Part shown: one piece after another, positions 1 through 5,768 of the stretch
Numbering within the stretch: position 1 is the stretch's first letter
How the letters are laid out: every line of letters begins with the position of its first letter
Origin: an uncultured Clostridia bacterium
GTDB lineage: Bacteria > Bacillota > Clostridia > Oscillospirales > Ruminococcaceae
DNA length: 8,587 nucleotides
Direction: 5' to 3'
NCBI GenBank assembly: GCA_945933905.1
Contig: CAMEQX010000042.1
Location: 1-8,587, forward strand
Notes under the pieces: model-generated
The model's database searches: none
What the model saw: the letters and a program-made list of their open reading frames with translations, nothing else
Told to the model about the DNA's origin: nothing
Position numbers and translations under genes: made by a program

Positions 1-357
1 GCCCACCCGAACGCGCTTCTTCTCGTTCACCCCGAGTGCAGCAAAGCCGTTGTTGAACGCGCGGATTATGTCGGCAGCACAACGGGGATTATGGATTTTG
101 CGAAAAATTCTCCCGCGAAGGAGTTCATCATCGGCACGGAAAACAGCATTGTTCAGCATCTCGGAATCGACTGCCCCGAGAAGCGCTTTTTCCCGCTGTC
201 GAAGAACTTTATCTGCAAAAATATGCAGCTGACGAAGCTTGCAAGCCTGCTTCACTGCCTTGAAGGAAATTACGGCGAGGAAATCACAATGCCCGAGGAA
301 ACGCGCTTGCTTGCGAAAAAGTGTATTGATGAAATGCTGAGGCTGGGCGATGGATAA
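1..357 (+). CDS. nadA: Quinolinate synthase NadA, C-terminal part (5' end outside window)
   Basis: NadA condenses iminoaspartate with dihydroxyacetone phosphate to quinolinate in de novo NAD synthesis; it is a cytosolic [4Fe-4S] enzyme. The frame is open from base 1 and gives 118 residues before TAA at 355-357. Visible family signatures are HPE (residues 10-12; the substrate-binding His and Glu), GSTTGI (25-30), the GTE segment (45-47) and CKNM (72-75), whose Cys is the last of the three cluster ligands. The first two ligands lie upstream of the window, and the Cys of HPEC is not one of them. The start is not visible; an internal ATG at 91 is not a plausible start because conserved motifs precede it. 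The last 8 bases overlap the start of mnmA, suggesting cotranscription and translational coupling. Confidence 0.95.
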   Translation, partial: AHPNALLLVHPECSKAVVERADYVGSTTGIMDFAKNSPAKEFIIGTENSIVQHLGIDCPEKRFFPLSKNFICKNMQLTKLASLLHCLEGNYGEEITMPEETRLLAKKCIDEMLRLGDG

Positions 358-1423
358 GGCGCTTATTGCAATGAGCGGCGGCGTTGACAGCTCGGTTGCG
401 GCGGCGCTGATGAAGAAGGCGGGATATGAGTGTATCGGCGTGACGATGAAGCTTCACGGCGAGGACGGCGAGCCTTGCGGGGAGCGCTCGTGCTGTACTG
501 CAAGCGACGCTGAGGACGCGAGAAACGTCTGCTTCAAGCTCGGAATGAAGTATTATGTGTTCAATTTCACGGGCGATTTCGAGGAAGAGGTAATCGACCG
601 TTTTGTCAGCGCGTATGAAAACGGCTGCACGCCCAATCCCTGTATCGACTGCAACCGCTATATGAAATTCGAGCGGCTTTTTCGGCGCGGACAGGAGCTC
701 GGCTGCGATTATATTGTCACGGGGCATTACGCGAGAGTTGAATTTGACGAGGAGCGCGGACGCTGGCTGCTGAAAAAGAGCTTGAACGCCGCGAAGGACC
801 AGAGCTATGTGCTTTATTCGCTCACTCAGGAGCAACTCGCGCATATCAAATTCCCGCTTGGCGAGTTCACCGAAAAAGAACAGGTGAGGGCGCTTGCCGC
901 GGAGCTTGACCTTTTGAACGCCGCTAAAAAGGACTCTCAGGACATTTGCTTTGTGCCGGACGGGGACTATGTTGGATTTATCGAGCGGCACACGGGGAAA
1001 ACCTACCCCGAGGGGAATTTTGTCGGCTTGGACGGCGAAATTTACGGAAAGCACAAGGGGATAATCGGCTACACGATAGGGCAGCGCAAGGGGCTTGGGC
1101 TGTCGTTTCCGCAGCCGATGTACGTTGTCGCGAAAAATCTCTCGGAGAACACGGTGACGCTTGCTCCCGAAAGCGAGTTGTACAGGACGACGCTCAGAGC
1201 GCGCGACTTTAACTGGATATCCTTGGAAAAACCGCCGCGCGAGCCTGTTCGGGTGACCGCGAGAACGCGTTATCACGCGAAAGAGGCTTTGGCTTCGGTT
1301 TGGGCTGAGGAGGACGGCACTGTTGTTGTGCAGTTTGACGAACCGCAGCGTGCGATTGCCTCGGGACAGGCGGTTGTGCTGTATGACGGAGACGTTGTGG
1401 TTGGCGGCGGGACGATTGTGTAA
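350..1423 (+). CDS. mnmA: tRNA-specific 2-thiouridylase MnmA (CxxC type)
   Basis: MnmA adenylates and then thiolates U34 of Lys, Glu and Gln tRNAs, taking sulfur relayed from a cysteine desulfurase. At 357 aa it is full length for the family (about 360). The PP-loop SGGVDSS is at residues 9-15. The motif TPNPCIDCNRYMKF is at 94-107: Cys101 aligns with the catalytic nucleophile (E. coli Cys102), while Cys98 replaces the Asp of the DxxC form. The second catalytic Cys is in DICF (Cys200). GQRKGLG (244-250) and a beta-rich C-terminus follow. The ATG at 350 overlaps the nadA stop (ATGGATAA), and the protein starts immediately before the first strand and PP-loop, so no longer start is needed. No cysteine desulfurase gene is visible in this window. 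A hairpin terminator lies 14 bp downstream. Confidence 0.97.
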   Translation: MDKALIAMSGGVDSSVAAALMKKAGYECIGVTMKLHGEDGEPCGERSCCTASDAEDARNVCFKLGMKYYVFNFTGDFEEEVIDRFVSAYENGCTPNPCIDCNRYMKFERLFRRGQELGCDYIVTGHYARVEFDEERGRWLLKKSLNAAKDQSYVLYSLTQEQLAHIKFPLGEFTEKEQVRALAAELDLLNAAKKDSQDICFVPDGDYVGFIERHTGKTYPEGNFVGLDGEIYGKHKGIIGYTIGQRKGLGLSFPQPMYVVAKNLSENTVTLAPESELYRTTLRARDFNWISLEKPPREPVRVTARTRYHAKEALASVWAEEDGTVVVQFDEPQRAIASGQAVVLYDGDVVVGGGTIV

Positions 1424-1436
1424 ATAAAATAATGAA

Positions 1437-1472
1437 AAAATGCCCGTAAAGCGCTTGCTCACGGGCATTTGT
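1437..1472. terminator. Bidirectional intrinsic terminator between mnmA and the DUF378 gene
   Basis: A 10-bp stem (1438-1447 with 1461-1470, core TGCCCGT/ACGGGCA) encloses a 13-nt loop that contains the palindrome AAGCGCTT. On the - strand the stem runs into six T residues; on the + strand it runs into ATTTGTTT. The two flanking genes converge on it, so it probably stops transcription from both sides. Confidence 0.85.
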
Positions 1473-1676
1473 TTATACTTCTTCTGCGATAATGCGTCTG
1501 CGGAAGAGCATCGGAATTGCCCAAACAGCCGCGAGCGCGACAAGAATATACACAATTCGTGCAAAAATCGAGCCCTGACCGCCGAGCGCCCAAGCTACGA
1601 GGTCAAAGCCGAAAATTCCGACCAGTCCCCAGTTCAAGCCGCCGATTATCAACAGCGTGAGTGCCAGCTTGTCCAA
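1473..1676 (-). CDS. DUF378 family small membrane protein
   Basis: A 67-aa protein matching the DUF378 (YuzA-like) pattern, with the typical LNWGLVGIFGFDLVA segment near residues 14-28. Two hydrophobic helices are visible, about residues 3-22 and 37-60, followed by a basic RRR stretch (59-61). It is probably an integral membrane protein of unknown function. The start is TTG (1674-1676). A strong GGAGG lies 8 bases upstream of it (1684-1688 on the + strand), and the conserved region begins at once, so the TTG is preferred. It stands alone, convergent with mnmA and divergent from the tRNA operon. The family assignment is by remembered pattern; no biochemical role is established. Confidence 0.85.
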   Translation of the reverse strand: MDKLALTLLIIGGLNWGLVGIFGFDLVAWALGGQGSIFARIVYILVALAAVWAIPMLFRRRIIAEEV

Positions 1677-1730
1677 AAAAATCCCTCCTCTCGATGCTTT
1701 TCGTCATTATTTTGCGACTTTTGCATTTCA

Positions 1731-1758
1731 ATATTAGCGGAAAGATTTTCTTTTTAAA
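1731..1758 (-). promoter_or_regulatory. Possible promoter of the DUF378 gene
   Basis: On the - strand, TTTAAA (1753-1758) and TAATAT (1731-1736) are separated by 16 bases and lie about 55 bp before the TTG start. The region is AT-rich, so chance matches are likely. Confidence 0.35.
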
Positions 1759-1818
1759 CGATTTCAACACCGAAAATTTAGTCAAATTTAACAAAATTAT
1801 GTAATTTCAAAAAACCCC

Positions 1819-1847
1819 TTGACAAATCCGGACAAATTTTGTATAAT
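1819..1847 (+). promoter_or_regulatory. Full-consensus sigma-A promoter of the tRNA operon
   Basis: A perfect -35 TTGACA (1819-1824) and a perfect -10 TATAAT (1842-1847) are separated by exactly 17 bases. Transcription would begin near 1854-1856, about 18 bases before tRNA-Val. Full-consensus elements are expected for stable RNA genes. Confidence 0.93.
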
Positions 1848-1872
1848 AATACTGTTGTTGATAAAGACTTTC

Positions 1873-1948
1873 GGAAGTTTAGCTCAGCTGGGAGAGCGTC
1901 TGCCTTACAAGCAGAGGGTCGGGGGTTCGAGCCCCTCAACTTCCACCA
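1873..1948 (+). tRNA. tRNA-Val (anticodon UAC)
   Basis: A complete 76-nt cloverleaf. The acceptor stem GGAAGTT pairs with AACTTCC (1938-1944), with discriminator A and encoded CCA (1946-1948). The anticodon stem TCTGC/GCAGA encloses loop CTTACAA, with anticodon TAC at 1906-1908 reading GUA and, through the modified U34, other Val codons. The T stem is GGGGG/CCCTC with a TTCGAGC loop. It is first in a three-tRNA operon. U34 in Val tRNA is not a target of MnmA. Confidence 0.97.
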
Positions 1949-2023
1949 CGCCTTTATTACTCTCCGTTGCTCGTTTGATAGATGCCTGAAATATCGGGGG
2001 TTGGTCGTGAGCATACGGATTTT

Positions 2024-2100
2024 GGCCCGGTAGTTCAGTTGGTTAGAACGCCGCCCTGTCACGGCGGAGGTCGAGAGTTCGAGTCTCTTCCGGGTCGCCA
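2024..2100 (+). tRNA. tRNA-Asp (anticodon GUC)
   Basis: A complete 77-nt cloverleaf. The acceptor GGCCCGG pairs with CCGGGTC through one G-U pair, followed by discriminator G and encoded CCA (2098-2100). The anticodon stem CCGCC/GGCGG encloses loop CTGTCAC, with anticodon GTC at 2058-2060. Discriminator G is an Asp identity element. It lies 75 nt after tRNA-Val and 2 nt before tRNA-Gly. Confidence 0.97.
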
Positions 2101-2102
2101 GC

Positions 2103-2178
2103 GCGGATTTAGCTCATCTGGTAGAGCGCCACCTTGCCAAGGTGGAGGTAGCGAGTTCGAGCCTCGTAATCCGCTCCA
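2103..2178 (+). tRNA. tRNA-Gly (anticodon GCC)
   Basis: A complete 76-nt cloverleaf. The acceptor GCGGATT pairs with AATCCGC (2168-2174), with discriminator T and encoded CCA (2176-2178). The anticodon stem CCACC/GGTGG encloses loop TTGCCAA, with anticodon GCC at 2136-2138 reading GGC and GGU. It is last in the operon, with a terminator 8 nt downstream. Confidence 0.97.
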
Positions 2179-2186
2179 TTGAAATT

Positions 2187-2214
2187 CGTCACGGAAATAT
2201 CCGTGGCGTTTTTT
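2187..2214 (+). terminator. Intrinsic terminator of the tRNA operon
   Basis: A 9-bp stem (2187-2195 with 2200-2208, one G-T pair) with loop AATA is followed directly by six T residues (2209-2214). This is the classic layout and it begins 8 nt after the CCA of tRNA-Gly. Confidence 0.93.
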
Positions 2215-2544
2215 ATGCGGGAAATTGCTTCTCGGGTGCGGGTTTCTTCGGGGAGCAGCTTTTCCCTCCGACTTGGTGGGGGTGGATTTGTGGAGATTTT
2301 TTAGTGGCTTTGAGGGGGAATTTTGGCTTCCTTGAAGCCACGGCGATTTTTCGGGCATCGAACCCGAAAAATCGCTGCATTTTCATCGGCTTCCCGCCGA
2401 TGAAAATGCTTGTGGGGAAAACTCTTGTTTTCCCCACAACCCCCTTTAGCGCTTTTGAACGCGTTTGCCGCGCTTCGCGCGAATGCCCACACAATGCCAA
2501 AAACGCCCGACTTTCAAAAAGACTTTTTTCGCTTCGCGCTTTAA
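2215..2544. repeat. Gene-free spacer with a chain of perfect hairpins (mosaic repeat, copy 1)
   Basis: No plausible gene lies here; the open frames are hairpin-derived and lack conserved features. The left third (2215-2320) is G-rich without clear structure. Then follow hairpins: 2324-2330/2334-2340 (7 bp, loop CTT), 2343-2355/2363-2375 (13 bp, loop 7), 2377-2390/2396-2409 (14 bp, loop 5), 2410-2422/2427-2439 (13 bp, loop 4) and CGCG/CGCG at 2469-2479. The three long ones have no mismatches and are separated by 1 and 0 bases. None is followed by a T run like a terminator. The right end carries AACGCGTTTGC (2458-2468) and CAAAAAGACTTTT (2515-2527), both also present in the spacer at 4764-4982. 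It separates the tRNA terminator from the 3' end of the LacI-type gene. Confidence 0.85.
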
Positions 2545-3558
2545 TTACGAGAACAAATTCCTCACGCTGTCCCGCACAATCAGTTTCCCCGAAATCAACG
2601 TCCTTCCGTGCTTCCCTTCATCGCTCCTAGCCTTCGCCAACAAAATCTCCACCGCCGCTTTCGCCATCCTATACCCATCAACATCCATCGTCGTCAAATG
2701 CGGGCTGCTCATCGTCGAATAAATGTGATTTTCATACCCCGCCACCGACACGTCCTGCGGTACCCTCAGCCCCGCGCTCTTTAACTGATTAACCAGATTA
2801 AACGCGCATTCGTCCGATGAACATACAAACGCCGTCGGCATTTCCTCGGGCAGCTCAAAGCTTTTCAGCGTCTCTCCCTCGGCATTCTGACTGCGTATTA
2901 TCCATTCCTGCCGCAGCGAAATCCTGTTCTCAAGCAGCGCCTTATAATACCCGAGAAACCTGTCCTGAATGCTCGAAGCGCCGTGAACGTTGCCGATAAA
3001 CGCGATTTTTCTGTGACCGTTTGCGATAATATGCGAGGTCAGCTGAAAAGCCCCGTAAAAGTTGTCGGAAAGCACAGCGTCCGCGTCCTCGCGATTTACA
3101 CAAAAATCCAAAAGCACGGTCGGTATATAGTAAGACATCAGCTTATCCACATAGTTCTCGGAAAATTGTCCCAAAACAATCAGCCCGTCAACCTTTTTTT
3201 CACTCACGGAATTCGGTATCTCGGGAATGCCGTTTTCGTTATCCACAACCTCCAGCATACCGTAATAATTCTGTTTTTGCAGAAATTCAACCAAATGCTT
3301 GTAAATAATCCAGTAAAACGCGGACGGCTCGTTTATAAACTGTTTCGCGACAATAATCCCGATGTTATAGGTGAGTCCGTCTTTACCCGCTCGGCTTCCC
3401 GTGTGAACGCGATAGCCCATTTCAACCGCTTTTTGCTTGATTTTCCCGCGCAGAGCCTCACTCACTCCCTCGCGTCCGCCCAGCGCCTTTGACACAGTAA
3501 CCGTGCTTACGTTCATTGCCTTTGCGATATCGCTCATTGTCACGCTTTTTTTAATCAT
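2545..3558 (-). CDS. LacI/GalR-family transcriptional regulator
   Basis: A 337-aa protein of normal length for the family. The N-terminal helix-turn-helix spans about residues 7-27 (TMSDIAKAMNVSTVTVSKAL), with a third helix ending in MGYR (47-50). The usual hinge-helix pattern (ARxL) after it is not evident: residues 51-60 read VHTGSRAGKD. From about residue 63 a periplasmic-binding-protein-like sugar-binding domain follows, with GLIVLG, IPTVLLDF and a C-terminal LIVRDSVRN of the family type. The ATG at 3558 has GAGGGG 8 bases upstream. It probably represses or activates genes for uptake of some carbohydrate, but no transporter or hydrolase is in view and the ligand is unknown. The only divergent neighbour is a lipoprotein gene, a candidate target. 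The 3' side runs into the hairpin mosaic. Confidence 0.93.
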   Translation of the reverse strand: MIKKSVTMSDIAKAMNVSTVTVSKALGGREGVSEALRGKIKQKAVEMGYRVHTGSRAGKDGLTYNIGIIVAKQFINEPSAFYWIIYKHLVEFLQKQNYYGMLEVVDNENGIPEIPNSVSEKKVDGLIVLGQFSENYVDKLMSYYIPTVLLDFCVNREDADAVLSDNFYGAFQLTSHIIANGHRKIAFIGNVHGASSIQDRFLGYYKALLENRISLRQEWIIRSQNAEGETLKSFELPEEMPTAFVCSSDECAFNLVNQLKSAGLRVPQDVSVAGYENHIYSTMSSPHLTTMDVDGYRMAKAAVEILLAKARSDEGKHGRTLISGKLIVRDSVRNLFS

Positions 3559-3590
3559 AAAATCTTCCCCTCTTTAATATGTATATAACT

Positions 3591-3619
3591 ATTTTAAGTA
3601 ATTTTTCACTTTTTGTAAA
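3591..3619 (-). promoter_or_regulatory. Probable promoter of the LacI-type gene
   Basis: On the - strand, TTTACA (3614-3619) and TAAAAT (3591-3596) are separated by 17 bases, each one mismatch from consensus, about 33 bp before the start codon. GTAATTTTT (3598-3606) lies in the spacer and is repeated inverted as AAAAATTAC at 3634-3642; this could be an autoregulatory site, but the region is very AT-rich. Confidence 0.6.
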
Positions 3620-3673
3620 GTAACTTTTTTAACAAAAATTACCTAATATTTTTAGCTATTTTTACGAAAAGTC

Positions 3674-3702
3674 TTGACTTTTAATCAAGCAAATGCTATA
3701 AT
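3674..3702 (+). promoter_or_regulatory. Strong sigma-A promoter of the lipoprotein gene, with overlapping palindrome
   Basis: TTGACT (3674-3679) and TATAAT (3697-3702) are separated by 17 bases. The -35 box lies inside an inverted repeat CTTGA-7-TCAAG (3673-3689), a possible operator. It faces away from the adjacent LacI-type gene. The promoter call is solid; the operator reading is inference, and the palindrome lacks the central CG typical of LacI-family sites. Confidence 0.8.
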
Positions 3703-3736
3703 ATTAGAAAAAACAAAGCAAATCGGAGGAAAATAT

Positions 3737-4711
3737 ATGAAAAAAACAAAAGCGGCTCTTGCGGTAATACTTGCCGCGGTGCTTTGCGGGTGCAGCTCAA
3801 AGGAGGAGAATTCCTCGTCGTCAAGCGTTGAGGAGAGCACTTCTTCGAGCTTTTCGACAACGGTTAGTTCTTCGTCAACGATATCTTCGAGTTCAACGAC
3901 AAGTTCTTCTTCAACCGAAAGCTCAACAGAAAGCTCCTCGGAGAGCGAGCCCTTGACAAACGAAACCTTTCTCAAGGGGCTTGCGGACGATGTGATACTG
4001 CGAAGCGATATCAAACAGGTTTTCGTGCCCGAGGGACAAGACGCAAGCGTTGAGAATTTAACCGAGGAAAATTTCTCGTCCGTGTTGTGTATGGGCTTTA
4101 TCTATGTTTCCGAGCCGAAGGGGATTTTCCGTACAAATCTTGACAATGGTGATGTTTATGACGAAATCACGATGTCGTTTAACGATATATCCGATGAAAA
4201 GGACGCGAAATACACGCGGCTGAATGTCGGAGAAAAGATGTGCGGAATGACGCTCACATTTGCGGAAACGAACTTTGCGCGCACGCAGGAGGACGCTTTG
4301 GGGGCGGCGGGAAGCTATTTCTGCTACGGCTCCTGCACGTTTTCGGGTGAAACCGAGCTTTCGGGCTACATAAATCTTCGCACGGAGGGCTCAAATTTTG
4401 CGGGCGAGGGCGACGTTGTTTTCGTGATAACTGAGGGTGATTTGCCCGTGGTGAATTATACGGTTGACGCGGAGGCGGGGATTTGCCACAAAATGATGAA
4501 CGGCTCCGACAAAAACCTTGTCTGGAGCAACGAGTATGGCTGCATTTTCCTCGGAAACGTCTTCGATAACGCGGCGCTTGCGGGCTTTGAAATCCCCGAG
4601 GGGAACGAATATGTGAAGTGCAGAATTGTTGTTGACAACGTAAAATATACGTCAAGCACGCAGTTTTACCCGCGAATTGAAGCGGAGCTTGTTTCATTTG
4701 AACTGATTTGA
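3737..4711 (+). CDS. Secreted lipoprotein with Ser/Thr-rich linker, function unknown
   Basis: A 324-aa protein. Residues 1-18 form a lipoprotein signal peptide: KK, a hydrophobic stretch and lipobox LCGC with the acylated Cys at 19. Residues 20 to about 72 are a low-complexity linker of Ser, Thr and Glu, which probably holds the domain away from the membrane. Residues 75-324 form an acidic, beta-rich globular region with several Cys residues; I recognise no family in it. ATG 3737 is chosen over the in-frame ATG at 3674 because GGAGG (3725-3729) sits 7 bases upstream, the signal peptide begins exactly there, and the longer start would overlap the -35 box. The gene is monocistronic, with its own promoter and terminator. 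The neighbouring LacI-type gene may control it. Such proteins can be solute-binding or cell-surface binding proteins, but nothing here decides. Confidence 0.88.
   Translation: MKKTKAALAVILAAVLCGCSSKEENSSSSSVEESTSSSFSTTVSSSSTISSSSTTSSSSTESSTESSSESEPLTNETFLKGLADDVILRSDIKQVFVPEGQDASVENLTEENFSSVLCMGFIYVSEPKGIFRTNLDNGDVYDEITMSFNDISDEKDAKYTRLNVGEKMCGMTLTFAETNFARTQEDALGAAGSYFCYGSCTFSGETELSGYINLRTEGSNFAGEGDVVFVITEGDLPVVNYTVDAEAGICHKMMNGSDKNLVWSNEYGCIFLGNVFDNAALAGFEIPEGNEYVKCRIVVDNVKYTSSTQFYPRIEAELVSFELI
3799..3951 (+). repeat. Low-complexity Ser/Thr codon repeat in the lipoprotein linker
   Basis: Irregular repeats of TCN, AGC/AGT and ACN codons encode runs such as SSSSST and TESSTESSSESE. Codon choice varies, so the tract is not a simple microsatellite. 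Confidence 0.7.
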
Positions 4712-4730
4712 TTTTATCACAAATAAAGTT

Positions 4731-4763
4731 AACCCACGGAGCTTTTCCGTGGGTTGTTTGTTT
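4731..4763 (+). terminator. Intrinsic terminator of the lipoprotein gene
   Basis: A perfect 10-bp stem AACCCACGGA/TCCGTGGGTT (4731-4740 with 4746-4755) with loop GCTTT is followed by GTTTGTTT. It starts 20 bp after the stop codon. Confidence 0.9.
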
Positions 4764-4982
4764 AGCTGAATTTGCGAGATGTGTTTGCGTTTGCTAACGC
4801 GTTTGCGCGGCTTCACCGCGAGTGGTCGCGCTCCGCGCTCGAGTGCCTCCGGCTGCCAAGAACCTTTTTCTGAAGAAAAAGGTTAGGGAAACCGAAGGTT
4901 TCTCGTTGACATTCCAAAAAGACTTTTGTTAGTGCACCGCGAAGGCAGAGTGCTCGATTACCGCTTTGCAAAAATTTTGCGC
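4764..4982. repeat. Gene-free spacer with serial small hairpins (mosaic repeat, copy 2)
   Basis: No gene is supported. Six hairpins follow each other: 4787-4791/4796-4800 (GCGTT), 4806-4810/4816-4820 (CGCGG), 4828-4831/4835-4838 (GCGC), 4845-4847/4851-4853 (GCC), 4861-4870/4875-4884 (AACCTTTTTC, perfect 10 bp) and 4888-4893/4897-4902 (GAAACC). AACGCGTTTGC (4796-4806) and CAAAAAGACTTTT (4915-4927) are exact copies of sequences in the spacer at 2215-2544, in the same order. No convincing intrinsic terminator for yebC is seen on the - strand. Confidence 0.8.
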
Positions 4983-5735
4983 TTAATCCTCGTCGTCGCT
5001 CTCGGGCTCGTCCCAGTTGTGCCAAACGTTCTGAACATCATCGTTGTCATCAAGAGAGTCAAGAAGCTGAGCCATTTTCTTGAGCTGGTCGTCGTCGGTG
5101 AGCGTCGTATAAGTAGAAGGCACCTGAGCTGCCTCAGCGGAAATTACCTGATAACCGCGCTTTGTAAGCTCCTCGGCAACAGCGCTGACATTCGCAGGGT
5201 CGGTTGTGATTTCAACAACTCCGTCCTCAAAAGCAAAATCGTCCGCGCCGCTTTCGAGAATGTCCTCCATAGCCTTGTCCTCGTCAATATCGCCGTCCTC
5301 GTTGTTGAGAACAATAACGCCCTTCAGCGAGAACATAAACGATACGCAGCCCGTGTTGCCCATATTGCCGCCGGATTTGTCGAAATAGTGGCGGATTTCG
5401 CCGGCAGTACGGTTTCTGTTGTCCGTGAGACAATCCACGATTACCGCAACTCCGCCCGGTCCATAGCCCTCGTAAACGCAGTTTTCATAATCGTTCTTTT
5501 CAGCGCCGCCCGCAGCCTTTTTGAGCAAGCGGTCGATGTTGTCGTTGGGGATATTGTTGGACTTTGCCTTCTGAACAAGAGTCGCGAGTTTAGAGTTGTT
5601 CGCGGGGTCTGCGCTTCCCGTTTCCTTGATGCAAACGAGAATTTCACGGCTTATCTTCGTGAAAACCTTTGCTCTTGCGCCGTCCTTTTCACCCTTTTTG
5701 CGCTTGATTGTGCTCCATTTTGAATGTCCTGACAT
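4983..5735 (-). CDS. yebC: YebC/PmpR/TACO1-family protein
   Basis: A 250-aa protein of normal family length. The highly conserved N-terminus MSGHSKWSTIKRKK (1-14), then RAKVFTKISREI (21-32), the NIPNDNIDRLLKKA segment (61-74) and YEGYGPGG (89-96) identify the family. An acidic tail follows (DDNDD, then ESDDED at the end). Family members have been described as transcriptional regulators and, more recently and in mitochondria (TACO1), as ribosome-associated factors that help translation of difficult sequences; the second role fits the ribosome-linked genes upstream. The start has AAGGAG 7 bases ahead. It lies 33 bp after yitT, on the same strand, and is probably the last gene of the operon. Confidence 0.96.
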   Translation of the reverse strand: MSGHSKWSTIKRKKGEKDGARAKVFTKISREILVCIKETGSADPANNSKLATLVQKAKSNNIPNDNIDRLLKKAAGGAEKNDYENCVYEGYGPGGVAVIVDCLTDNRNRTAGEIRHYFDKSGGNMGNTGCVSFMFSLKGVIVLNNEDGDIDEDKAMEDILESGADDFAFEDGVVEITTDPANVSAVAEELTKRGYQVISAEAAQVPSTYTTLTDDDQLKKMAQLLDSLDDNDDVQNVWHNWDEPESDDED

Positions 5736-5768
5736 AAATCTTCTCCTTTATATAATTTGTAATTTAAA

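Noticed and set aside
37..39. Cys of HPEC in NadA as a cluster ligand
   Set aside because: Spacing to the CKNM Cys (59 residues) matches the substrate-binding HPE motif rather than the middle cluster Cys, which should lie about 25 residues further upstream, outside the window.
284..1564. 426-codon open frame on the - strand opposite mnmA
   Set aside because: It is the antisense shadow of mnmA, has no ribosome binding site and shows no family motifs; MnmA has complete catalytic motifs on the + strand.
2270..2320. G-rich tract as a G-quadruplex
   Set aside because: Most runs are only two G; there are not four runs of three or more at suitable spacing.
2324..2439. Tandem hairpins as a CRISPR array
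   Set aside because: The hairpins differ in sequence and have no spacers between identical repeats; no cas genes are near.
2343..2439. Hairpins as intrinsic terminators for the tRNA operon or the LacI-type gene
   Set aside because: None is followed by a T run in either direction, and the tRNA operon already has a good terminator at 2187-2214.
2142..2630. Open frames through the hairpin spacer on both strands
   Set aside because: They begin inside tRNA-Gly or run across inverted repeats and the LacI-type gene; no ribosome binding site and no conserved sequence.
4968..4980. GCAAAAATTTTGC as yebC terminator
   Set aside because: The palindrome has a 1-base centre and AT-only core, so it cannot form a stable hairpin with a proper loop.
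4926..5723. 265-codon + strand open frame opposite yebC
   Set aside because: Antisense shadow of the well-conserved YebC family protein.
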